From NCBI GenBank assembly GCA_041569895.1, contig JBFFXF010000187.1:1-14402 (forward strand): a stretch of 14,402 nucleotides of DNA, written 5' to 3'. The notes beneath the pieces were generated by a model. The model made no database searches. It saw only the letters and a list, made by a program, of their open reading frames with translations, and had not been told where the DNA came from. This document shows, piece by piece, positions 7,568 through 14,402 of this stretch. This DNA is from JBFFXF01 sp041569895. GTDB taxonomy: Bacteria; Planctomycetota; UBA8108; JACQVS01. The position numbers were made by a program, and so were the translations under genes. Positions within the stretch are counted from its first letter, which is position 1; each line of letters begins with the position of its first letter.

Positions 7568-10500
7568 ATGCCTCGAAGTCCGCTGCTCACCGTTCTCTCG
7601 GTCATCTCGGCCTGGGCCGCGTCCGCCATTCTGGCGTCCGCCGTTGCCCGCGAGCCCTCGTTCAGCCGCGACGTGCGTCCGGTCCTCGCCGCGAACTGCT
7701 TCCAGTGTCACGGTCCGGACGACGAGGCGCGCCAGGCCGACCTGCGTCTCGACACCATCGAGGGCGCCACCGCCGACCTCGGGGGTCGCCGCGCCGTGAC
7801 GCCGGGACGTCCCGCGGCGAGCGAGCTCATCCGCAGGATCACCAGCGCCGACGACGACGAGCGCATGCCGCCGCCCGAGTCGGGAAAGACGCCCCTCACG
7901 CCCGGGGAAATCGACACGCTGCGGTGGTGGATCGCCTCCGGCGCGGCATGGGAGCGTCACTGGGCGTTCGTCCCGCCGCGGCGTCCGCCCGTCCCCGCGA
8001 CGCACGAGCGCGACTGGCCGCGGAGCCCGATCGATGCCTTCATCCTCGCGGCGCACGAGGGCGAGGGGCTGGCGCCGTCCGCCGAGGCGGGTCGCATGCA
8101 ACTCGTGCGGCGCGTCTACCTCGACCTCATCGGTCTGCCGCCGACGCCGGATGAGGCGGACGACTTCGTCGCCGACCAGCGGCCGGATGCGTACGAGCGG
8201 CTCGTCGATCGCCTGCTCGCCTCGCCGCGTTACGGCGAGCGATGGGCTCGCCTCTGGCTCGACCTCGCGCGGTACGCCGACACCAACGGGTACGAGAAGG
8301 ACCGCCCGCGATCGATCTGGCCATATCGCGACTGGGTCATCCGCGCGATCAACGCCAACATGCCGTACGACCGTTTCTCGATCGAGCAGCTCGCGGGCGA
8401 CATGCTCCCCGCCCCGAGCGTCGAGCAGCTGATCGCCACCGGGTTCCACCGCAACACGATGCTCAACGAGGAGGGCGGCATCGATCCGCTCGAGTATCGC
8501 TTCCACGCCATGGTCGATCGCGTGGCGACGACGGGCACGGTGTGGCTGGGACTCACGACCGGTTGCGCCCAGTGTCACACGCACAAGTACGATCCGATCA
8601 CGCAGACCGACTACTACCGCCTGATGGCCCTCCTCGACAACGCCGACGAGCCCGACCTGATCGTCCGGGATGAGGAGGTCGCCGCGCGACGTCGCCGGAT
8701 CGAGGCGCGGATCGCGCGCCTCGAGGAGGCGCTTCCGGACAGGTTCCCGACGCCCGACGCCGGCGAGGCCGAGGGCGCGACGCGCCGGGAGCTCTTCGAG
8801 GCGGCGCTCTCGGCGTGGATCGAGGCGGAGCGCGGCCGCGTCGTTCCGTGGACGGTGATCCGCCCGCGCCGCATGGAGACCAACCTGCCGGCCCTCGAGC
8901 AGCTCGACGACGGGTCGATCCTCTCGACCGGCGACGTCACCAAGCGAGACATCTATCATCTCCACTTCGAGCTCGACGACGCTCCCGGGCCGGTGGCCGC
9001 GATCCGCCTCGAGGCACTTCCTGACGAGCGGCTCCCGGCGGGCGGACCGGGGCGCGCCTACTACGAGGGACGCAAGGGAGACTTCTTTCTCAGCGAGGTC
9101 CGCGTCCGCCGCGACGGCCAGCCGGTCGCGCTCGCCTCGGCCTCGCACAGCTACGGCAAGATCAGCATCGGCAGCGGCAACGCCGACGCCGGCAACGTGC
9201 TCGACGGCGACGGATCGACCGGCTGGTCGACCGCCGGTCGCGAGGGCGAGGCGCACCAGCTCGTCGTCAACCTCGCCGAGCCGCTGCCGGCGGCGGGCGA
9301 GCTCGAGATCGAGCTCCTCTTCGAGCGTCACTTCGCCGCGAGCCTGGGGCGCTTCCGCTTGTCGGTGACGTCGTCTCCCTCCGCGCGCGCCAGCGAGCTC
9401 CCCGTGGAGCTCGAGAAGCTCCTCGCCGAGAATCCCGCGTCGCTGTCGGAGTCGGCGCGGTCGCGCCTGCGGCGCCACTTCCTGAGAGTCTCGCCCGAGC
9501 TCGCCGACGCGCGAAAGGAGATCGACGCGCTTCGCCGGAAGTTGCCCGACTGGCCGACGACGCTCATCATGCAGGAGCGCCCGCCCGGCAATCCGCGAGC
9601 GACACACCGCCGGCACCGCGGCGAGTACCTGCAGCCGCGCGAGGAGGTGACGCCCGGGATTCCGGCGTTCCTCGGCGAGCTTCCCGGCGGCGCGCCCGCC
9701 AACCGCCTGACCTTCGCCCGGTGGCTGGTCAGTGACGACAACCCGCTCGTCGGGCGCGTTACCGCGAACCGAGCCTGGCGCGCGTTCTTCGGTCGGGGGA
9801 TCCTGCGCACGAGCGGCGACTTCGGAACGCAGTCGGGAACGCCGAGCCACCCGGAGCTCCTGGACTGGCTCGCCCGCGAGCTCGTCGACGGCCGGTGGTC
9901 GCTGAAGCGGCTCCATCGCCAGATCGTCACCAGCGCGACGTATCGCCAGGACTCGCGCGTCACGACGCAGCTCCTCGAGCGCGATCCCGAGAACCGCCAG
10001 CTCGCCCGCGCTCCGCGGTTCCGCATCGACGCGGAAGTCGTCCGGGACGCGCTGCTGGCGGCGAGCGGGATGCTGTCGGCGCACGTCGGCGGACCGGGCG
10101 TCCGCCCCCCGCAGCCGGGGATCGTCACGGCGCTCGCCTACGGCAACCCGTCGTGGAGGGCATCGAAGGGCGAGAGTCGCTACCGTCGATCGATCTACAC
10201 CTTCGCAAAGCGCACGGCGCCGTTCGCGGCGTATCTCGTGTTCGACGGGCCGAGCGGCGAGCTGTGCACCGCGCGCCGGGACCGGAGCAACACGCCGCTC
10301 CAGGCGCTGACGCTGCTCAACGACGGGATGTTCCTCGAGCTGGCGCGGGCGCTCGCCCGCGCGGCCATCGAGCGCGAGCGCTCGGCGCCGGAACGGGCGA
10401 CCTTTATCTTCAGGCGTTGCCTGACGCGGCCGCCGGACCCCGTCGAGCTGGAGGCGCTGCTCGAGTTCCGGGCGGCGCAGCTCGCGCGACTCGAGCGCGG

Positions 10501-10618
10501 CGAGCTCGACGTCAAGGCGGTCTGCGGGGGCGAGAACGGCTCATCGCCGGAGCTCGCCGCGTGGGTGATGATCGCCCGCACCATCTTCAACCTCGACGAG
10601 ACGATCACGCGGCCATGA
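7568..10618 (+). CDS. Exported PSCyt1-DUF1549-DUF1553 cytochrome c-like protein
   Basis: The protein has 1016 residues. The ATG at 7568 was chosen because a signal peptide follows at once (hydrophobic to about residue 26); the open frame upstream is antisense to the neighbouring gene. An N-terminal planctomycete cytochrome domain carries the haem motif C44-F-Q-C47-H48. DUF1549 starts near residue 153 (SPIDAFIL...) and includes LDLIGLPPTPDE and a second CxxCH, C333-A-Q-C336-H337. A central insert of about 380-690 holds a charged helical stretch and a discoidin/NPCBM-like sandwich. DUF1553 spans about 712-985 (RLTFARWLV..., NRAWRAFFGRG...). The family is abundant in planctomycetes and usually paired with DUF1501. 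Its reaction is not established; a periplasmic redox role in breakdown of complex polymers is inference. Its stop codon overlaps the next start, so translation is probably coupled. No strong ribosome-binding site precedes it. Confidence 0.94.
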   Translation: MPRSPLLTVLSVISAWAASAILASAVAREPSFSRDVRPVLAANCFQCHGPDDEARQADLRLDTIEGATADLGGRRAVTPGRPAASELIRRITSADDDERMPPPESGKTPLTPGEIDTLRWWIASGAAWERHWAFVPPRRPPVPATHERDWPRSPIDAFILAAHEGEGLAPSAEAGRMQLVRRVYLDLIGLPPTPDEADDFVADQRPDAYERLVDRLLASPRYGERWARLWLDLARYADTNGYEKDRPRSIWPYRDWVIRAINANMPYDRFSIEQLAGDMLPAPSVEQLIATGFHRNTMLNEEGGIDPLEYRFHAMVDRVATTGTVWLGLTTGCAQCHTHKYDPITQTDYYRLMALLDNADEPDLIVRDEEVAARRRRIEARIARLEEALPDRFPTPDAGEAEGATRRELFEAALSAWIEAERGRVVPWTVIRPRRMETNLPALEQLDDGSILSTGDVTKRDIYHLHFELDDAPGPVAAIRLEALPDERLPAGGPGRAYYEGRKGDFFLSEVRVRRDGQPVALASASHSYGKISIGSGNADAGNVLDGDGSTGWSTAGREGEAHQLVVNLAEPLPAAGELEIELLFERHFAASLGRFRLSVTSSPSARASELPVELEKLLAENPASLSESARSRLRRHFLRVSPELADARKEIDALRRKLPDWPTTLIMQERPPGNPRATHRRHRGEYLQPREEVTPGIPAFLGELPGGAPANRLTFARWLVSDDNPLVGRVTANRAWRAFFGRGILRTSGDFGTQSGTPSHPELLDWLARELVDGRWSLKRLHRQIVTSATYRQDSRVTTQLLERDPENRQLARAPRFRIDAEVVRDALLAASGMLSAHVGGPGVRPPQPGIVTALAYGNPSWRASKGESRYRRSIYTFAKRTAPFAAYLVFDGPSGELCTARRDRSNTPLQALTLLNDGMFLELARALARAAIERERSAPERATFIFRRCLTRPPDPVELEALLEFRAAQLARLERGELDVKAVCGGENGSSPELAAWVMIARTIFNLDETITRP

Positions 10619-12078
10619 ACGTGAACGACGGATTCCATCGTGCGGCGGCCACCGAGGCGATCAAGCTGCGAACGCGGCGGCACTTCTTCCGGGACTGCGG
10701 TATCGGGCTCGGCCAGGTCGCGCTCGCTTCGCTCCTGACCGAAGGGCTCGCGGCGCGACCCGCCCCGCTGGCGCAGAGTCGAACCGGCGCGCCGCACTTC
10801 GCGCCCCGCGCCAGGCGCGTCATCCACCTCTTCATGGCGGGCGCGCCGAGCCAGCTCGAGCTCTTCGATCACAAGCCGAAGCTCATCGAGCTCGGCGGCA
10901 AGCCGATCCCGCCGTCGGTGATCCAGGGGCAGCGCTACGCGTTCATCCAGCCGGACGCCGCCGTCCTGCCGCCGCGCTTCGCGTTCTCGAGACACGGGCG
11001 CTGCGGCGCGGAGCTCTCCGAGATGCTGCCTCACCTGGCGCGCGTGGTGGACGACATCGCCATCGTGCGGTCGGTGCACACGGATCAGTTCAATCACGCG
11101 CCCGCCCAGATCTTCGTCAACACCGGCAGCGCCATCCCGGGTCGGCCGAGCTTCGGCTCGTGGCTGAGCTACGGCATCGGCAGCGAGGCGAACGACCTCC
11201 CCGCGTTCGTCGTCCTCAAGAGCGGCGGCAGCCTCAGCGGCGGCGCGGCGATGTGGAGCGCGGGTTTTCTGCCATCGAGGCACCAGGGCGTGCCGTTCCG
11301 CAGCCAGGGCGACGCGATCCTGCACGTCTCGAGCCCGCCGGGCTGGGACACGCGGGCGCAGCGCGACTCGCTCGACCTCATCCGCCGCCTGAATCAGCGC
11401 CGGCTCGGAGTGGTCGGCGATCCCGAGATCGCGGCGCGCATCGAGGCCTACGAGATGGCCTATCGCATGCAGTCGAGGGCGCCCGAGCTGATGGACGTCG
11501 CCACCGAGGACGCCGCCACGCTCGAGCTCTACGGCGCTCGTCCGGGCGACGGCGGCGCTTCCTTCGCGAACAACTGCCTCCTCGCGCGACGGCTCGCCGA
11601 GCGCGGCGTGCGCTTCATCCAGGTCTACCACGCCGGATGGGATCACCACAGCGACGTCGAGAACGGCGTGCGCTCTCAGTGCCGCCAGACCGACCGCGCG
11701 TGCGCCGCGCTGATCCTCGACCTCAAGCGGCGCGGCCTGCTCGACGACACCCTGGTCGTCTGGGGCGGCGAGTTCGGACGCACGCCGATGGTCGAGGCGA
11801 GCGCGGCCCTCGGCCGCTCGAAAGGACGCGACCATCACCCGCAGGCGTTCACGATGTGGCTCGCCGGCGGCGGCATCCGCCCCGGCATCACCACCGGCGC
11901 CACCGACGAGCTCGGCTTCCACACCGTCGAGAACCCGGTCCACGTCCGCGACATGCAGGCGACCATCCTGCACTGCCTCGGGATCGACCATCACCGCCTG
12001 ACGTTTCGCTTCCGGGGACTCGATTTCCGCCTGACGGGTGTGGAGGAGGCTCGGGTGGTGGGGGACATCCTCGCCTGA
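10615..12078 (+). CDS. DUF1501 family protein with a Tat-type signal
   Basis: The protein has 487 residues. ATG at 10615 overlaps the preceding TGA (ATGA), so the gene is translationally coupled to the DUF1549/DUF1553 gene. The N-terminus contains TRRHFF with the arginine pair at 21-22, followed by a moderately hydrophobic stretch, which suggests twin-arginine export after folding in the cytoplasm. The body matches DUF1501, which is related to the alkaline phosphatase/sulfatase fold: HLFMAGAPSQLELFDHKP near 65, SVHTDQFNHAPAQ near 155, YHAGWDHHSDVENG near 340, VVWGGEFGRTP near 380 and GRDHHPQAFT near 400. The conserved D and H residues are typical metal or phosphate-site candidates in that superfamily. 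No substrate is known for the family. Length is usual and the protein looks intact. No terminator follows; a repeat array begins 10 bp after the stop. Confidence 0.94.
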   Translation: MNVNDGFHRAAATEAIKLRTRRHFFRDCGIGLGQVALASLLTEGLAARPAPLAQSRTGAPHFAPRARRVIHLFMAGAPSQLELFDHKPKLIELGGKPIPPSVIQGQRYAFIQPDAAVLPPRFAFSRHGRCGAELSEMLPHLARVVDDIAIVRSVHTDQFNHAPAQIFVNTGSAIPGRPSFGSWLSYGIGSEANDLPAFVVLKSGGSLSGGAAMWSAGFLPSRHQGVPFRSQGDAILHVSSPPGWDTRAQRDSLDLIRRLNQRRLGVVGDPEIAARIEAYEMAYRMQSRAPELMDVATEDAATLELYGARPGDGGASFANNCLLARRLAERGVRFIQVYHAGWDHHSDVENGVRSQCRQTDRACAALILDLKRRGLLDDTLVVWGGEFGRTPMVEASAALGRSKGRDHHPQAFTMWLAGGGIRPGITTGATDELGFHTVENPVHVRDMQATILHCLGIDHHRLTFRFRGLDFRLTGVEEARVVGDILA

Positions 12079-12087
12079 AGCATCGTT

Positions 12088-12369
12088 CGTCCCCGTCCCC
12101 GTTCCCGTCCCCGTCCCCGTTCCCGTCCCCGTGCCCGAAAACCCTCGCAGTCAACGCAGCGGCCGCCGTCGGGGCCGGAGTGGGGAGGTCGGGGACCGAG
12201 ACAGAGACAGAGACAGAGACGGAGACCGAGACCGAGGACAGAGATCAGGGGTCCGATGTCCGATTCCGACTCCGATACCGATTCCGACTCCGATGCCGAT
12301 TCCGACTCCGATGCCGATGCCGATGCCGATTCCGACACCGATTCCGACGAGGACGAGGACGAGGACGAG
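12088..12369. repeat. Interspersed element, copy A: period-6 arrays around a conserved core
   Basis: This fills nearly all of the 301-bp gap between the two convergent genes. From left to right: eight CGTNCC units (12088-12135); a core beginning CGTGCCCGAAAACCC (12130) and continuing through GCAGTCAACGCAGC to about 12168; a GC-rich spacer; seven GACNGA units (12194-12235); fifteen CCGAYN units (12260-12349); and three GAGGAC units (12349-12366). Within each array only fixed positions of the hexamer vary. The core recurs near the window end in the same orientation. Open frames through the arrays encode only dipeptide repeats and are not called as genes. Confidence 0.85.
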
Positions 12370-12379
12370 AAGGGTGCCG

Positions 12380-14116
12380 TCACTGCCCGTCCTTCGCGAC
12401 CCCCAGCGCCGTCGCCAGCTCATCACCTCGATACGGCTCCGCCATCACCTCGACGCCCTGCGGCAGCGTCCATGTCGTGCGGTCCGTGTCCCGGGCGGCG
12501 AGGGCGAGCAGGATGACCACCGGCGCGGTGGCGCCGTCGGCTGCCGAGAGGTCGAGGCCGGATGACGGCCAGGAGGCGACGTGGCACAGGAGCGGCGTGG
12601 CGCCGTCCCAGTCGTCGAGCTCGCCGAGACGGCGTGTGCTGAAGCCCTTCTTTCGCAGCACGATCTCGCAGACCGACGCAGGTCTCGGCTCGGAGAACCA
12701 CACCGCGACATCGCCCGCGGGCTTCGGGGGCCCGTCGCCGACGTCGTCGAGGGTGCCCTCCTTCGCGCCCAGGAAACGCTGGGTGTCGCGCAGCTCCGCC
12801 CGCAGCTCGGTCTCGAGTCCGCGGACGCGGGAGAGCAGTGAGCCGAGGCGCGCGGCCGTGCCGAGGCACGGCTCGGCGAAGCCGGGCTCGGTCGCGGTCC
12901 CCGCGTGGAACGCCTTGGCGAACGCGTTCGCGACGATGACCGCGTCGAGGACGGAGTCGGCCTCACCGTTCCCTCCGTCCGTCCCGTGGTGCCGTTCGAT
13001 CGCCTGCCGCACCTCATCGGGAAAGCCCCACTCGGTCGCGAGAGTGACGCCGACCTCGACGTGGTCGGTGCCCAGGACGCGCCGCTCGGCCTCGAGCATC
13101 GGCAGCTTCTTCTTCCTCGCGAGCGTCACCGCCTCGAGGAACCGAGTCGGGACCACCTCGTCGAAGACGAGCTTGCCGACGTCGTGCAGCAGGCCGGCGA
13201 GGTAGGCGAGCTCCTTGCCCGATCGCTGGGTCGCGCCCGCCAGCAGATGCGACAGCGCCGCGCAGCTCACCGAATGCAGCCAGAAGGCGAGCCGGTCGAA
13301 CGCGACCCCGGAGCCGCCGAGCGTGACCAGCTTGTACATGCCCATCTGGAGGATCCGCCGTCGCGTGTGCTTGAGACCGACGCGCAGCACCGCCTCGCGC
13401 AGGCTGGTGATCCGCCGGCGCGTGCCGAACGCCGCCGAGTTGGCGAGTTGGAGGATGCCGCTGGCGATCGCGGGATCCGACCGGCAGCCCCGGACGACGT
13501 CGTCGATATCGCTCTCGGGCCGGACGGCGACCATCGCGGCGTGCGGAATCGGGCGCAGCCGGGAGAGTCGCCTGACCAGACTGGTCGCCGTGTCTTCCCC
13601 GGCCCAGAGCAGACCGTGATCCGCCACCGCCGCGTCGACCGCCGCCCCGATGTCGCCGGCGTACCACGTCGAGGGGTCGCTGGTCGGGACGACGACCGCC
13701 TCCTGCTCGGACGGCGGATCGCCGAGGGCCTTCGACACCTTGTCCCGGATGACCCCGATCGTCGCCGGCTTGACGATGTAATCCGACGCCCCGCGCTTGA
13801 GCGCCTCGAGGACGTCGTTCCGGGTGTCCTGCGCCGAGTACATGATGATCGGTATCCCGGCGAACTCCTGGTGCCGTCTGAGGATCTCGCACGTCCGCAG
13901 CCCGTCGACGCCGGGCATGGCGACATCGAGCAGGATGCACTCCGGACGATGCTTCAGGGCGAGGCGGATGCCCTCGGCGCCCTGCTGCGCGCTGATCACG
14001 TCGTACCCGAGCTCGGCGAGCGCGCCCTCGACGATGAGACACGCGGCGTGCGAGTCGTCGATCACGAGGATCGTCGGCCTCGGCGGCTCGCTCGGCTTGG
14101 TGTGCTCGGGGGACAT
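12380..14116 (-). CDS. Response regulator with receiver, HDOD and degenerate C-terminal receiver-like domain
   Basis: The protein has 578 residues, cytoplasmic. The receiver domain (about 14-132) keeps the full phosphorylation set: D20/D21, phospho-acceptor D64 in ILLDVAMPG, S94 and K116-P117. The HDOD domain (about 185-385) contains ILQLANSAAFG (221-231), WLHS (279-282) and an intact LLHDVGK with H311-D312. HDOD domains occur in signalling proteins; most lack demonstrated hydrolase activity, so retention of the HD pair is notable but not proof. A coiled-coil stretch near 438-465 leads to a C-terminal segment (468-572) whose strand pattern resembles a second receiver lacking the acceptor aspartate. 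No partner kinase is in the window. Start choice: ATG at 14116 follows AGGAG; an in-frame GTG at 14146 would add ten residues. The gene lies alone between two copies of the repeat element. Confidence 0.92.
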   Translation of the reverse strand: MSPEHTKPSEPPRPTILVIDDSHAACLIVEGALAELGYDVISAQQGAEGIRLALKHRPECILLDVAMPGVDGLRTCEILRRHQEFAGIPIIMYSAQDTRNDVLEALKRGASDYIVKPATIGVIRDKVSKALGDPPSEQEAVVVPTSDPSTWYAGDIGAAVDAAVADHGLLWAGEDTATSLVRRLSRLRPIPHAAMVAVRPESDIDDVVRGCRSDPAIASGILQLANSAAFGTRRRITSLREAVLRVGLKHTRRRILQMGMYKLVTLGGSGVAFDRLAFWLHSVSCAALSHLLAGATQRSGKELAYLAGLLHDVGKLVFDEVVPTRFLEAVTLARKKKLPMLEAERRVLGTDHVEVGVTLATEWGFPDEVRQAIERHHGTDGGNGEADSVLDAVIVANAFAKAFHAGTATEPGFAEPCLGTAARLGSLLSRVRGLETELRAELRDTQRFLGAKEGTLDDVGDGPPKPAGDVAVWFSEPRPASVCEIVLRKKGFSTRRLGELDDWDGATPLLCHVASWPSSGLDLSAADGATAPVVILLALAARDTDRTTWTLPQGVEVMAEPYRGDELATALGVAKDGQ

Positions 14117-14123
14117 GACTCCT
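14117..14123 (-). promoter_or_regulatory. Shine-Dalgarno-like site for the HDOD regulator (spacing unusually short)
   Basis: AGGAG on the minus strand (14123-14119) is only 2 nt from ATG at 14116. The alternative GTG at 14146 has AAGGAG 17 nt upstream, which is too far. Neither spacing is ideal. ATG is preferred because the receiver domain begins soon after it, but the start remains uncertain. Confidence 0.4.
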
Positions 14124-14248
14124 GGATGGTTCGCGGCGGCCCCCACGGAAAGTCGAAACAGACTCCTTCACGAAGAGTACCATCCCCGGGGAGATCCGGG
14201 CCGGCGGGGAGCAACCTTTTCGGAACGGAGAATCGAAGGTGGCCGCTT

Positions 14249-14402
14249 CGTCCTCGTCCTCCTCCTCGTACCCGTACCCGGTCCCGGTCCCGGTCCCGTG
14301 CCCGTGCCCGAAAACCCCGCAGTCACCGCAGCCGCCGCCGCGGTCACGGTCACGGTCACGGCACACGGTCACGGCACACGGTCCACGGCACACGGTCCAC
14401 GG
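14249..14402. repeat. Interspersed element, copy B (runs off window end)
   Basis: Ten period-6 units (CGTCCT, CGTACC, CGGTCC and CGTGCC types) occupy 14249-14308. The conserved core follows from 14303, beginning CGTGCCCGAAAACCC and continuing through GCAGTCACCGCAGC to about 14340. From 14341, CGGTCA units mix with 7-nt CGGCACA and CGGTCCA units to the window edge. Over the core it differs from copy A by one missing T and two substitutions. It lies about 100 bp upstream of the regulator start, in the same orientation as copy A. Imperfect arms at 14322-14329 and 14340-14347 could form a 7-of-8 bp hairpin. Confidence 0.85.

Noticed and set aside
7337..10084. Minus-strand extension of the large secreted protein gene through the operon
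   Set aside because: It is antisense to the DUF1549/DUF1553 gene and has low-complexity shadow composition. The signal peptide, ribosome-binding site and promoter all place the start at 7336.
10195..11994. A 599-codon minus-strand open frame
   Set aside because: It lies antisense to the end of the DUF1553 gene and most of the DUF1501 gene, with no recognisable motifs; a high-GC shadow.
12088..12369. CRISPR array
   Set aside because: The units are 6 nt and contiguous, without 28-37-nt repeats separated by unique spacers, and no cas gene is present.
12151..12426. A minus-strand open frame of alternating Gly-Ile/Val residues
   Set aside because: It is the translation of the same hexamer arrays in another frame, with no ribosome-binding site or domain.
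12256..12516. A plus-strand open frame beginning with alternating Asp-Ser residues
   Set aside because: Any period-6 repeat gives dipeptide repeats in every frame. It also runs antisense into the 3' end of the regulator gene.
14157..14183. Second reading frame starting at the minus-strand ATG near 14183, ahead of the regulator
   Set aside because: It runs out of frame through the regulator gene and yields an Arg/Ala-rich shadow without domains.
12088..14402. Integron cassette with attC sites
   Set aside because: The cores lack the RYYYAAC/GTTRRRY boxes and the imperfect palindrome of attC, and no integrase is visible. The cassette-like arrangement is kept only as an observation.

Overview
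The window is high-GC bacterial DNA that looks like a planctomycete (Planctomycetota), probably a metagenome-derived genome. Three things support this. The rightward operon pairs a PSCyt1-DUF1549-DUF1553 cytochrome-like protein with a DUF1501 protein, a combination expanded in planctomycetes. A large secreted protein ends in the paired 'RGD..xDG..NITD' Ca-binding tail seen on many planctomycete exported proteins. A CotH protein with lamin-tail and chitobiase-like modules fits the same group. The lineage is inferred from these families, not from a marker gene.

Layout. (1) 1-3204, minus: the 5' part of a secreted multidomain CotH-family protein whose C-terminus lies beyond the window. A consensus TATAAT box lies upstream, with a perfect 10-bp inverted repeat further out. 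(2) 3557-7336, minus: a 1259-residue secreted protein with two diverged copies of a ~270-300-residue module, a beta-sandwich between them, and the Ca-binding tail. It has its own TTGACA-N17-TAACAT promoter and a textbook intrinsic terminator. (3) 7568-12078, plus: a two-gene operon (PSCyt1/DUF1549/DUF1553, then DUF1501) with overlapping ATGA stop and start. (4) 12380-14116, minus: a response regulator with receiver, HDOD and a degenerate C-terminal receiver-like domain. It converges on the operon.

The least ordinary signal is non-coding. The regulator gene is bracketed by two direct copies of an interspersed element (12088-12369 and 14249 to the window end). Each copy is an array of period-6 repeats followed by a conserved ~38-nt core beginning CGTGCCCGAAAACCC, then more period-6 arrays of another unit. 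Next to the core, the minus strand carries runs of GGG at 6-nt spacing, which are G-quadruplex motifs. In the first copy the flanking arrays could also pair with each other, better in minus-sense RNA than in plus-sense. I do not recognise this element as a named family.

How the parts fit: most of the coding capacity is exported. The two minus-strand proteins look like surface or extracellular binding proteins. The DUF1549/1553-DUF1501 pair is probably an exported enzyme system, of a type often near sulfatases and glycoside hydrolases. The HDOD regulator is the only cytoplasmic signalling gene, and nothing in the sequence ties it to its neighbours. Most other long open frames are antisense or out-of-frame shadows caused by high GC.
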